A DNA stretch of 50,601 bases from Vibrio sp. Hep-1b-8 (GTDB lineage: Bacteria; Pseudomonadota; Gammaproteobacteria; Enterobacterales; Vibrionaceae), in contig NZ_QEWN01000141.1 of the NCBI RefSeq assembly GCF_006124995.1, forward strand, positions 1 to 50,601. Direction: 5' to 3'. The translations under genes were made by a program, and so were the position numbers. The notes below the pieces were generated by a model. It was not told where the DNA came from and ran no database searches. It saw only the letters and a list, made by a program, of their open reading frames with translations. Below, one piece after another: positions 41,847 through 50,054 of this stretch; position 1 is the first letter of the stretch; each line of letters opens with the position of its first letter.

Positions 41847-41915
41847 CCATTATTCGATTGGACGATGTTGAATCTGAAAAGCCAGCGTTAAAGCTTAACT
41901 CCTATCACTTAACGT

Positions 41916-41955
41916 GTTCGCAACGTACTGGATAGCAAACCATACTGTTGCGAAC
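41916..41955. repeat. Inverted repeat between hemN and hcp
   Basis: GTTCGCAAC (41916-41924) and GTTGCGAAC (41947-41955) are perfect inverted arms, extended by GTA / TAC, spanning 22 bases of loop. No T run follows. Confidence 0.6.
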
Positions 41956-41956
41956 G

Positions 41957-41990
41957 ACCCCTCTGTAGCAGTGGGGTATTTTCTGATTTT
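41957..41990 (+). terminator. Probable terminator after hemN
   Basis: ACCCC-T-CTG-TAG-CAG-T-GGGGT followed by ATTTTCTGATTTTT. It also overlaps a region with another dyad (41916-41955). Confidence 0.6.
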
Positions 41991-42040
41991 TCATCATTTG
42001 TGATTGTTCACAGTCTCCTCGGTGCATTTCTTGCTTCCGG

Positions 42041-42094
42041 GCAACTTTTTGCTCGACCTGAGCAAGATCTTGCTCGATTCGAGCAAAAAGTTGC
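42041..42094. promoter_or_regulatory. Nested palindromes upstream of hcp (candidate activator binding region)
   Basis: Outer arms GCAACTTTTTGCTCGA (42041-42056) and TCGAGCAAAAAGTTGC (42079-42094) are perfect inverted repeats of 16 bases. Between them lies the perfect 16-base palindrome GAGCAAGATCTTGCTC (42060-42075), with three-base spacers. The core unit TTGCTC thus alternates in orientation. It is about 80 bases upstream of a sigma-54-like promoter, the usual distance for an enhancer-binding protein such as VasH. Role inferred. Confidence 0.6.
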
Positions 42095-42148
42095 TCAGCT
42101 TGTATATTAATAAACGCTTAAATTGTTGAAATATATACATTTTCATTT

Positions 42149-42164
42149 TGGCACGCTTTTTGAT
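42149..42164 (+). promoter_or_regulatory. Sigma-54-like promoter of hcp
   Basis: TGGCACG-CTTT-TTGAT matches the -24/-12 consensus TGGCACG-N4-TTGCW except C to A in the -12 element. It lies 43 bases before the hcp start codon. In V. cholerae, hcp genes are transcribed by sigma-54 with VasH. Confidence 0.65.
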
Positions 42165-42206
42165 TAAGAGTAAGTGTTATTACACACAACCTCTAAGGAT
42201 TTTACT

Positions 42207-42725
42207 ATGCCAACTCCATGTTATATTTCTATCGACGGTGAAACTCAGGGTCTGATCACGGCGGGCGCTTGTACGGCTGACTCTATCGGTGACTCTTATG
42301 TAGAAGGTCACGAAGACGAGATGCTGGTTCAGAAGTTTGACCACGTCATTTCGGTTCCGACCGATCCACAATCTGGTCAACCTTCTGGTCAACGCGTCCA
42401 TAAACCCTTCAAGTTTACCGTCACTCTCAACAAAGCCGTACCACTGCTGTACAACGCGCTTTCTTCTGGTGAGAAGATGAAGAACGTAGAGCTTAAATGG
42501 TACCGCACCTCTATCGAAGGCAAACAAGAGAACTTCTTCACCACTAAGCTAGAAAACGCGTCTATCGTCGATATCCAGTGTGAGATGCCACACTGTCAAG
42601 ATCCGTCGATGTCCGACTTCACGCAAAATCTAACGGTCTCAATGTCGTACCGTAAGATCACTTGGGATCACGTCAACGCAGGTACGTCAGGTTCAGACGA
42701 TTGGCGTAAACCTATCGAAGCTTAA
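42207..42725 (+). CDS. hcp: Type VI secretion tube protein Hcp
   Basis: 172 residues, highly similar to V. cholerae Hcp (MPTPCYISIDGETQGLITAGACTADSIGDS...WRKPIEA end). Hexameric rings form the inner tube and are secreted. I start at the ATG at 42207, which has AAGGA seven bases upstream and gives the family N-terminus; an in-frame ATG at 42174 adds 11 atypical residues. First gene of an auxiliary cluster; the 121-base gap to vgrG holds strong hairpins. Confidence 0.97.
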   Translation: MPTPCYISIDGETQGLITAGACTADSIGDSYVEGHEDEMLVQKFDHVISVPTDPQSGQPSGQRVHKPFKFTVTLNKAVPLLYNALSSGEKMKNVELKWYRTSIEGKQENFFTTKLENASIVDIQCEMPHCQDPSMSDFTQNLTVSMSYRKITWDHVNAGTSGSDDWRKPIEA

Positions 42726-42739
42726 TCACTTTGATTTTC

Positions 42740-42761
42740 GGTGGCTCCCCATGGGGCCACC
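42740..42761 (+). other. Strong hairpin between hcp and vgrG
   Basis: GGTGG-CT-CCCC-AT-GGGG-CCACC forms a GC-rich hairpin just after hcp, without a T run. A weaker hairpin ending in TTTTTTG follows at about 42780-42818. They may protect or end a share of hcp mRNA so that Hcp exceeds VgrG; inference. Confidence 0.5.
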
Positions 42762-42846
42762 TGAAAACCTTAACCTCAGACCATCCTTTTCACGGTGATT
42801 TGTGGTGAAGGTTTTTTGTGTTTAGGGTTAACGATAGGAGAGACGT

Positions 42847-44907
42847 ATGGCGACATTGGCGTACACCATAGATATAGAAGGACTCGGCGATGATGCCTTG
42901 GTTGTGACTCAGTTCGATGGGCAAGAGTCCTTGTCTGCCAGCGTGTTTCATCATCGACCTTGTTACGGTTTTTGTTATCAAATCACCTTAGCCAGCCGTC
43001 GGCATGACTTAACCGCAGACCAAGTAGTGGATCGACAGGTCGAGCTGCGCATGTACCGCAACCAAGTGTTGGTGCAACGCGTACATGGGATAGCGCGCGC
43101 GTTCACCCAGGGCGACATTGGTCATCACCATACTCGCTATGCCTTGACGCTGGTACCTGCGCTGGAACGTCTCTCGCTGCGCCACAACAGCCGGATTTTC
43201 CAACATAAGACCACGCCTGACATCATCGAGACGCTATTGCAGGAGATGGGCATTCATGACTATGCCTTTTCACTGCAACGCGAGCCGGCTCAACGTGAGT
43301 TTTGTGTCCAATACCGTGAAAGTGACCTCGACTTTCTCCACCGCCTCGCCGCGGAAGAAGGCATGGTCTACAGCTTTATTCATGAAGCCGGAAAACACAC
43401 CTTGCTGTTCAGTGATGCCACTGTGCTGCTGCCCTCCTTACCTCAGCCTATTCCGTACAACGGGCTAGCGGGTGGTGTCAGCGATGTGCCGTATATCCAA
43501 GATTTTTCTTATCAATCCGAGGCCCACGTCAGTGAGGTAGAACTCAAAGACTACAGCTTTAAAAACCCGGCTTATTCCTTTAGCCAATTGGCTCACGGCA
43601 CGGAGATGGATTATCAACAACCCACTTACGTGCACTTTGATGCGCCAGGTCGCTACAAAGATGACCCAAATGGCATCGCCTTCACCCGCACTCGCTTGAG
43701 TTATCTGCGCCGTGACGCCCAGTTAGCCAAAGGCAAAAGCAACGAATTTTTGCTCCGCTCAGGGTATAAATTTACCTTGAGTGACCACCTCAACACATCC
43801 TTTAATCGCGCTTGGCTGCTGGTTCAAGTCAATCACCAAGGCGAACAGGCTCAAGCACTCGAGGAAGAGGGCACTCAAGGCAAGACGACCTACGCCAACC
43901 AATGGCAAGCCATCCCCGCTCATCTCAATTGGCAAGCGCAGCCCGAGACCAAACCTAGAGTCGATGGCCCCATGATCGCGACGGTCGTCGGCCCAGAGGG
44001 AGAAGAAATCTTCTGTGACGAACATGGTCGCGTAAAAGTCCATTTCCACTGGGATCGCGAAGAGAGAAACCCTGAACATCGTTCATGTTGGGTGCGAGTC
44101 TCTCAAGGTTGGGCGGGCAGCCAGTACGGCATGGTCGCTTTACCTCGTATTGGCCACGAAGTGATTGTCTCATTTCTCAATGGTGACCCTGATCAGCCCA
44201 TCATCACGGGGCGCACCTATCATGCGGTCAATAAGCCGCCCTATGTTCTGCCCAACAACAAAACCAAAACCGTCCTGCGCAGTGAGACCCACCAAGGGCA
44301 AGGCTTTAACGAACTGAGTTTTGAAGACCAAGCAGACCAAGAGCAAATCTATCTTCATGCACAGAAGGATTTTGACTCGATAGTGCTGAATGACATGACC
44401 ACTCATGTCAAGCACGACCAACATATCACAATCGATAACGACCACTTCACTCAGATTAAAAACAGCCACAACCTCACCGTGGAGGGCGAAAGCCGAACTC
44501 TAGTCAAACAAGATGCCACCTCGATTATTGAGGGCAGCTTGCACCAAAAGGTCGGTGCGCTCCACGCCATTCAATCAGGTGATGAAATTCACATCAAGGT
44601 TGGTCATAAAGTGGTGATAGATGCTGGCTCTGAAACCACCCTCAAAGCCGGCGGCAGCTTTGTAAAACTGGACGCGTCTGGCGTCAGTCTGGTTGGGCCA
44701 AAAATCAATATAAACTCGGGCGGTAGCCCGGGTAGCGGCAGCGGGTATGGAGGCCAGCAAGCCGCACTACCGAATGGGTTAGAGTTGCAGCAAGCACCGC
44801 AAGAGATGGAACCACCACTGGTCACAGAGCAACAACGAAATACGGTTCTTGAGGCAGCAATAAACGGCAGTCCAATTTGCCGAGCTTGTGAGGAGGCTCA
44901 GTCATGA
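42847..44907 (+). CDS. vgrG: Type VI secretion spike protein VgrG
   Basis: 686 residues. N-terminal gp27-like domain (1-~370; LRHNSRIFQHKTTPDIIETLLQEMG, FCVQYRESDLDFLHRLAAEEGMVYSF), gp5 OB-fold (GPMIATVVGPEGEEIFCDEHGRVKVHFHWDR, WVRVSQGWAGSQYGMVALPRIGHEVIVSFLNGDPDQPIITGRTY) and the needle of beta repeats (~490-610). A Gly/Ser linker leads to a ~50-residue tail ending NGSPICRACEEAQS, probably the docking tail for the DUF4123 adaptor/effector; no enzymatic extension. GGAGAG precedes the ATG. The DNA is visibly more GC-rich than the flanks. Overlaps the next gene by ATGA. Confidence 0.96.
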   Translation: MATLAYTIDIEGLGDDALVVTQFDGQESLSASVFHHRPCYGFCYQITLASRRHDLTADQVVDRQVELRMYRNQVLVQRVHGIARAFTQGDIGHHHTRYALTLVPALERLSLRHNSRIFQHKTTPDIIETLLQEMGIHDYAFSLQREPAQREFCVQYRESDLDFLHRLAAEEGMVYSFIHEAGKHTLLFSDATVLLPSLPQPIPYNGLAGGVSDVPYIQDFSYQSEAHVSEVELKDYSFKNPAYSFSQLAHGTEMDYQQPTYVHFDAPGRYKDDPNGIAFTRTRLSYLRRDAQLAKGKSNEFLLRSGYKFTLSDHLNTSFNRAWLLVQVNHQGEQAQALEEEGTQGKTTYANQWQAIPAHLNWQAQPETKPRVDGPMIATVVGPEGEEIFCDEHGRVKVHFHWDREERNPEHRSCWVRVSQGWAGSQYGMVALPRIGHEVIVSFLNGDPDQPIITGRTYHAVNKPPYVLPNNKTKTVLRSETHQGQGFNELSFEDQADQEQIYLHAQKDFDSIVLNDMTTHVKHDQHITIDNDHFTQIKNSHNLTVEGESRTLVKQDATSIIEGSLHQKVGALHAIQSGDEIHIKVGHKVVIDAGSETTLKAGGSFVKLDASGVSLVGPKININSGGSPGSGSGYGGQQAALPNGLELQQAPQEMEPPLVTEQQRNTVLEAAINGSPICRACEEAQS

Positions 44908-45797
44908 AAACTTTCCAATACTCTACCGAGCTTCCACCAGTATCAAGGCTAGCCCGTTGGATGGTTCTCGATGGTGCACTGCTGCCGAAACTTGAGTTTA
45001 ACATCGCAACGTTAGGCAGAGAGCTGACGACTCCCATCGAGTATCGAGCTCTATTGCGTAATACACGTTGGCAAAACGTATCGGATATTGGTCCATACCT
45101 TGTTACATGGTCAAAACAAATTCAAGATTGGGCTCATGACACTGCGCCTTATCGGTATGGGGTTATTTTCGAATCCAACGCTTCTATAGATGATCTCGAA
45201 ACACACTGGAAGAAACTCATTTTGTGTCAGCATGGTGGGTTAGAAAATAATTTAGCTCGTTTATATGACCCCATTATTATGCTTTATTTACTCAAAGCGG
45301 CAGATGAAACACGCTTTGAGTCTTGGATGGGGCCAATGAAAAACATATGGCTACCAAACCTTTTTAACCAGCAATACGGTGAAGCGAAATCGTGTTTGGA
45401 AACACCCCAAGCGTTAAAAGAAGCCTTCTTTACCGATGAAGAGTGGCAGGGCCTGAGTGATGCGAGCACAGCATACACAGCATGGCGACTTATCCAGCAC
45501 ATAGAGGCATATTTTCCTGACAGACTGCAAGCAAGCAAACTAGAAACGCACGCGTTTGTTTTGCAGCAACTGGCTGACTTACAACCGCTTGGTCAAGTCA
45601 ACGAACAATTAGCCACATATTACCTCAATATCGTTTGCCGACTTGGCGATGTGTTAGGTAAAAGCTCACTTTATCCTGAAGTAACGGCTTGTCTGCATGA
45701 CGTTAAAGCTCCCTTAGAGCAACGTTTAAAACTCGCCAATCAATTATCTGTCTCACTTGCTCAAAATCCACGAGACTCAGTGGAGAACTATCCATGA
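44904..45797 (+). CDS. DUF4123 adaptor/chaperone protein (VasW/Tap-like)
   Basis: 297 residues. A DUF4123 domain fills the N-terminal ~130 residues (WMVLDGALLPKLEFN, YLVTWSKQIQDWAHDTAPYRYGVIFESNASIDDLETHWKKLILC, then LYDPIIMLYLL). Such proteins load a specific effector on VgrG and are not secreted. It is placed between vgrG and the putative effector with four-base overlaps at both ends (ATGA), exactly as vasW stands before vasX in V. cholerae. Confidence 0.88.
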   Translation: MKTFQYSTELPPVSRLARWMVLDGALLPKLEFNIATLGRELTTPIEYRALLRNTRWQNVSDIGPYLVTWSKQIQDWAHDTAPYRYGVIFESNASIDDLETHWKKLILCQHGGLENNLARLYDPIIMLYLLKAADETRFESWMGPMKNIWLPNLFNQQYGEAKSCLETPQALKEAFFTDEEWQGLSDASTAYTAWRLIQHIEAYFPDRLQASKLETHAFVLQQLADLQPLGQVNEQLATYYLNIVCRLGDVLGKSSLYPEVTACLHDVKAPLEQRLKLANQLSVSLAQNPRDSVENYP

Positions 45798-48700
45798 ACT
45801 ATACCATTCAATCAGGAGATACCTTAACCGGTATCGCGCGCGCAAACGGCATAACCTTAAAAGCGATACAGAACGCGAATCCTAACATTTCTGATCCGAA
45901 TAACATTCGTGCCGGTGATGTCATTCATATCCCACAGGATGCGGTACTTGTTTCTGGTACTTCAGATCCCGCAACCAATGCGGCCATCGTCACCAGTTCA
46001 AAACCGTTAGACAATGTCGTCGAAGAGTGTCCACTCAGAGATGAATGGTTCACAGTAAAACCGATGCGTTATGCGGTGGCAGATAAGGATAGCTCAGCAA
46101 AACTCCCTGAGACCTTGTCAGTTGGCGTCGACTTAGCCAATATGCAAGAGCATCATTATATTGCTCGAGAGCTCATCGATCATACCGTCTACTTTTATAA
46201 CGAGGACGATCAGTACCTTATCGAAGTGCTTTATCAAGAGGGTATCGCACAAGATGCTCGTTGTGTGTTTGGCGAGATGCCTCCAGAAGTGAAATCCGCT
46301 TTACCGATCCTTAAGCAAAAACAGAAAACAAAAGCCACCATGTGGCTTAGCATTACGCCACTATCAGAGTTAAGATTATCAAACTTACAAGCCAACCCAG
46401 ATACCATTATCAAACTCGGTCAGCGTATCGACTTTGCACAAGCTGCGGCAGGCAACGCGCCAGATACCAGACCGCTTTATGATATTGAGAACTTGTTCGC
46501 CAATACGCAAGTGGTAGAGAGTGTTCTAAAATGGACGTTTCCTGCATTAGAGCCGGTCTCTGATATCAATGGGATACGCGTACCATACGAAGCACAAACG
46601 CCTAAAAATAACTACGCGGTCTGTCTGGTTGATGCGATTGGTATCGCTACCGATCTGTGCCGTGAGTTCTCTATTGCTTACGAGCTCACCATGTCGAGTT
46701 TGAGCACGTCGCAACATCCTCTCCAGATGGCAAAATTAACCAAGCACATCATCGACAACGAGATGACACAGGCCGCGTCGAAAGTCTCACAATATCAACC
46801 AACGGGTCATTACGCTGCCGCACTCTCTGCCCGTAAGCGCAGTGATCAAGAAATGGAACAACGCCAAGCGGCAGCAGGTTCTTCAAGAAAGCAAGAGTTA
46901 GAAAAGTGCTTGCACGTTGATGAGATGGAAGGCTACCTAAAGGAATACCAAGATGCGATGCCCAAACTCAAGCAGCAGCTTGAAACCTTGTCTGAAGATT
47001 GGTTGACTTGGTTAGATCATGAACAGCTAGATATCGCGCTCGCCTGGTTAGATGACAGTGATAAAGAACAAATCGCGCTTAAAGAAAGCCTCTTGTTCGC
47101 GATGACCAACAATCTTGAGGCAACCGATCAAGGCGTTGCACTGGCTCAACGCTGGAGTAAAACCTTGCTTGCCGTGGTCTCTGAGCAACCACAACAGGAA
47201 AAAGGGGCTGGGGCGCACTTCTTAGCCGCGCTAGGCTTTGCCAAGCCATTGGTGTTAGAAGGCTCTAAATGGCTAAAAGAGCTTAACGGAACAACCAACA
47301 GCAATTCTAGTATTGAAGCGATTGCCAGTGTAAGAAGTGGGCTGATTGAATCGGGTGATATGCCTGCAACGGTGGCCACCGATGGACTGATACAGTCTAT
47401 CGCCAGCCCTTTGGTTCAATTAAGTCATGAAGGCAAGACGGTTGTGCTTTGGCAGGAGACCTATAGCCTGCTTACTTACCGCTATAACTATCAATTCCCA
47501 TTGGTAACCAGCAATCTGGCTGATGTGATGTTTGATATTGAGGCTTCGTATGCCGTGATGGTCTTTGCGGCAACCGGGCATATCACCAACGCTCCACGAC
47601 AACAAACCAGCACTCAAACGCTCAACCTGTATGCGGTCAACCAGACGTCTGCCCCGGGTAAAAAGCTCACTACGGTTGAAAAGCACGCGAAATATTGGCT
47701 TAAACAGGTTAACGGCAATGATTTCTTAAGTGAAAAAACCGCCTTGATGAAGCTCTATCGCCAAACAGAGCAGGTATTTACCCCCAATGTGCAAAGCAGT
47801 GCCGTCGGCCTGTTCTTTTTAGTTCAGGTTTACAACACCACACAGATGAACAGCACGGCAGAAAAAGATGGCCACTTAAAAGTCTTTCTAGAACAGTCAA
47901 ATGGGTATTTAGGATTGATCACCAGTTCTTTTGCCGCGCTCGATCACTTTGCTGGGGCACGCTTTGGCCAAGTCGGCGGTAAGCAAGTCTTTACTGAGTT
48001 TATGAAGGAAGATGGTGCTAAACTGCTTGGTAAGTCCATCTCTAGTAAATTAGTCTCACAGATAAAACGAACCAAACTTACCTTTTTAAATTCGACAAAA
48101 TTCGCAGAGCGCATAGGACACTGGGCCACCATTGTTACTGAAGTGACTTTTCGTTGGTTGCCGGTTATCGGGGGCGTTGTTGCCGCCCTGGGCAGCGGGT
48201 ATCAACTTGGCACTGATCTGGTTGGTAACCAAAATGCCTTAGCCACGGTGGTGTCAGGGGTAACATTGTTGGTCAATGGCATGGCGGCGTATTGCGCCTG
48301 GGTGGCACTGGTGCCTGCGGCGGCGCCGGTTATGGCGGTCGCTGCTGTGGTACTGGGTGTCACAGCGCTGACGCTAGAGATAATCAGAGCCTCTGTAATG
48401 GACGATAAAACCCAACTGTTTTTAAAAGGCTCTTTCTGGGGCCGTGGCAATTATGCTTACGGTAAGTCCAAATTCAACACCTTGGAACAACGACTGAAGC
48501 TTTTTGACCAAGATGCCAAGCTAGAGGATGCGATTAGAGTGATGCAACAAGAGCTGACCGCGTTTGGCGACTATTTATTTAAACCCATCCCACAGCTACT
48601 CAATGTTAGTCAAACCGATGGTCTGAGCCGTTTTACGCTGCATATCTTACTGCCGGGTTTTGTGCCATTAACCAGCGATGTCAGTGTGTATCTGCAGGGT

Positions 48701-49012
48701 TATGCGCAGAAGGACACTAAGGATCTACTGGTGAGCCACAGTCGAGAAAATCGCTGGCAAACCAATCAGCTTAACGGCAAGATCACTCTGCTTAATGACA
48801 CCACTGCCGCGCTGAGCTTTGAGGTCGATGAAACAGAACTGGAAACAGACTATCGTTTTTATCAACTGGCGCTCGCTTATCATAACCCCGCTGGTTATCC
48901 TGTTTCGTTAAAGTATCCGAAAATAACCATCAGTGATGACAAACATTTGTTTGAATTCTGGCGCAGCAGCACTGAGTTGGAGTCTTTTGAAATCGAGAAA
49001 ACTAAATCATGA
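45794..49012 (+). CDS. Putative T6SS effector: LysM / VasX-like N-region / multi-helix pore-forming region
   Basis: 1072 residues. An N-terminal LysM domain (1-48: YTIQSGDTLTGIARANGITLKAIQNANPNI, then IRAGDVIHIPQ) binds peptidoglycan-type glycans. From ~77, CPLRDEWFTVKPMRYAVADK and HHYIARELIDHTVYFYNEDDQYLIEVLYQEG resemble the VasX N-terminal domain. A long helical middle follows (320-700) and a hydrophobic cluster with several membrane helices at ~786-868 (WLPVIGGVVAALGSG, VVSGVTLLVNGMAAYCAWVALVPAAAPVMAVAAVVLGVTAL), then a ~200-residue beta-rich C-terminus. By context and shape this is a pore-forming antibacterial toxin like VasX, but the C-terminal assignment is inference. No signal peptide. 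Confidence 0.8.
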   Translation: MNYTIQSGDTLTGIARANGITLKAIQNANPNISDPNNIRAGDVIHIPQDAVLVSGTSDPATNAAIVTSSKPLDNVVEECPLRDEWFTVKPMRYAVADKDSSAKLPETLSVGVDLANMQEHHYIARELIDHTVYFYNEDDQYLIEVLYQEGIAQDARCVFGEMPPEVKSALPILKQKQKTKATMWLSITPLSELRLSNLQANPDTIIKLGQRIDFAQAAAGNAPDTRPLYDIENLFANTQVVESVLKWTFPALEPVSDINGIRVPYEAQTPKNNYAVCLVDAIGIATDLCREFSIAYELTMSSLSTSQHPLQMAKLTKHIIDNEMTQAASKVSQYQPTGHYAAALSARKRSDQEMEQRQAAAGSSRKQELEKCLHVDEMEGYLKEYQDAMPKLKQQLETLSEDWLTWLDHEQLDIALAWLDDSDKEQIALKESLLFAMTNNLEATDQGVALAQRWSKTLLAVVSEQPQQEKGAGAHFLAALGFAKPLVLEGSKWLKELNGTTNSNSSIEAIASVRSGLIESGDMPATVATDGLIQSIASPLVQLSHEGKTVVLWQETYSLLTYRYNYQFPLVTSNLADVMFDIEASYAVMVFAATGHITNAPRQQTSTQTLNLYAVNQTSAPGKKLTTVEKHAKYWLKQVNGNDFLSEKTALMKLYRQTEQVFTPNVQSSAVGLFFLVQVYNTTQMNSTAEKDGHLKVFLEQSNGYLGLITSSFAALDHFAGARFGQVGGKQVFTEFMKEDGAKLLGKSISSKLVSQIKRTKLTFLNSTKFAERIGHWATIVTEVTFRWLPVIGGVVAALGSGYQLGTDLVGNQNALATVVSGVTLLVNGMAAYCAWVALVPAAAPVMAVAAVVLGVTALTLEIIRASVMDDKTQLFLKGSFWGRGNYAYGKSKFNTLEQRLKLFDQDAKLEDAIRVMQQELTAFGDYLFKPIPQLLNVSQTDGLSRFTLHILLPGFVPLTSDVSVYLQGYAQKDTKDLLVSHSRENRWQTNQLNGKITLLNDTTAALSFEVDETELETDYRFYQLALAYHNPAGYPVSLKYPKITISDDKHLFEFWRSSTELESFEIEKTKS

Positions 49013-49977
49013 GTGAGATTAGACAAGTTGGTCCCAATCATTGGGTTGGGCCAGAGGAGTTTGGCTTTACCCCCAACTTCCATATTACCCAACACGGCGT
49101 GGATCACTACCCTAATGGCCATTTAATGCAACAAGAGCCGCTTCATCCAGGGAATAAGAAAATAACTTTGGTGCATGAAACAACTGAACCCGGAGAAAAA
49201 GAAGACTTAGGTGAATTCTTTGAACTGTTTTCTGCTGGTGGCCATAAAGATTTTCTTGATATGCGTGTTCAGTCTGTCCATGGCAGAGGAGCAAATATAT
49301 TTGCAGTAATTTTCTTTGCCTTGTTCTGGCTGCTTGTCAAGACTTCGATGGTTTACACCGCTGGAGATACATGGTCACTCAGTTACGTCGATATCACCGT
49401 TCTGGCAATTCTCGCCATTTGTATGGGCTTAAGTTTATTCAAGCCCATCGCCATGCCGGTACGCTTTCATAAACAAAACCAAGAGGTTTACGTTTGGCAC
49501 AATAAAGTGCTCTATCGCATTCCATGGCAAGAGTGTGAAATATCCGTCATTGTGGCAAAAACCCATATGGGCTACGGGCGGTTAAAAGATGGCTATGAGT
49601 TAATGCTCTGGCTTAACCCTAAACACGCGGTCAATGCCGATTTAACTGGTCAACGCCATCAATATCTCAGTTTACTTCGCCATATGGGCAGTCATGCGCC
49701 TATGTATGGCTATTGGGAATACGTTCGCCGTTATATGGCTGATGAACAGCCACTGTGGTACCAAATCAGTAAAGAGCCAAGACAGATGGGTGTTAACTTT
49801 GAACTCGCTGAAGAAGAAGGTCGGAGTCGGCTGTTTGCAATTGTTACCTTTATTCTTGTTTTGCCACTTAGTTTTCTGCTCAGACCCGCTGATTTTGCAC
49901 TTTGGTGTAATCCTCTGAAAGACAAATGGCCAGAACAGGTCCATGAGTGGACAGGTAAACGATGCAATTGGCATTAG
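49009..49977 (+). CDS. Probable immunity protein of the effector (membrane protein, copy 1)
   Basis: 322 residues, overlapping the effector stop by ATGA. A polar N-terminal ~90 residues (MSEIRQVGPNHWVGPEEFGF), two adjacent membrane helices (about 96-113 and 125-145), a cytosolic-looking domain FKPIAMPVRFHKQNQEVYVWHNKVLYRIPWQECEISVIVAKTHMGYGRLKDGYELMLWLNP, and a third hydrophobic segment near the end (FAIVTFILVLPLSFLL). Similar proteins occur next to T6SS genes and I believe are grouped as DUF6708. Position next to a VasX-like toxin, like tsiV2, makes immunity the best guess. Confidence 0.72.
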   Translation: MSEIRQVGPNHWVGPEEFGFTPNFHITQHGVDHYPNGHLMQQEPLHPGNKKITLVHETTEPGEKEDLGEFFELFSAGGHKDFLDMRVQSVHGRGANIFAVIFFALFWLLVKTSMVYTAGDTWSLSYVDITVLAILAICMGLSLFKPIAMPVRFHKQNQEVYVWHNKVLYRIPWQECEISVIVAKTHMGYGRLKDGYELMLWLNPKHAVNADLTGQRHQYLSLLRHMGSHAPMYGYWEYVRRYMADEQPLWYQISKEPRQMGVNFELAEEEGRSRLFAIVTFILVLPLSFLLRPADFALWCNPLKDKWPEQVHEWTGKRCNWH

Positions 49978-50048
49978 ACGTTTTTCACGACAGTTTATCC
50001 GCACTGGCGCTCAATCGAGCGGCAGTCGAGCTGTTCGCGGAGGAATAA
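49962..50048 (+). CDS. Short ORF, possible C-terminal remnant between the two immunity copies
   Basis: ATG at 49962 in another frame than copy 1 opens 28 codons (MQLALDVFHDSLSALALNRA, then AVELFAEE), ending TAA at 50046-50048. Its composition looks coding. It may be the displaced C-terminal end of an immunity gene left by recombination, or a spurious frame. Confidence 0.3.
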   Translation: MQLALDVFHDSLSALALNRAAVELFAEE

Positions 50049-50054
50049 CCCATC

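Noticed and set aside
43009..44825. Several long antisense frames in vgrG
   Set aside because: These are shadow frames expected in a GC-richer gene; the sense protein is plainly VgrG.
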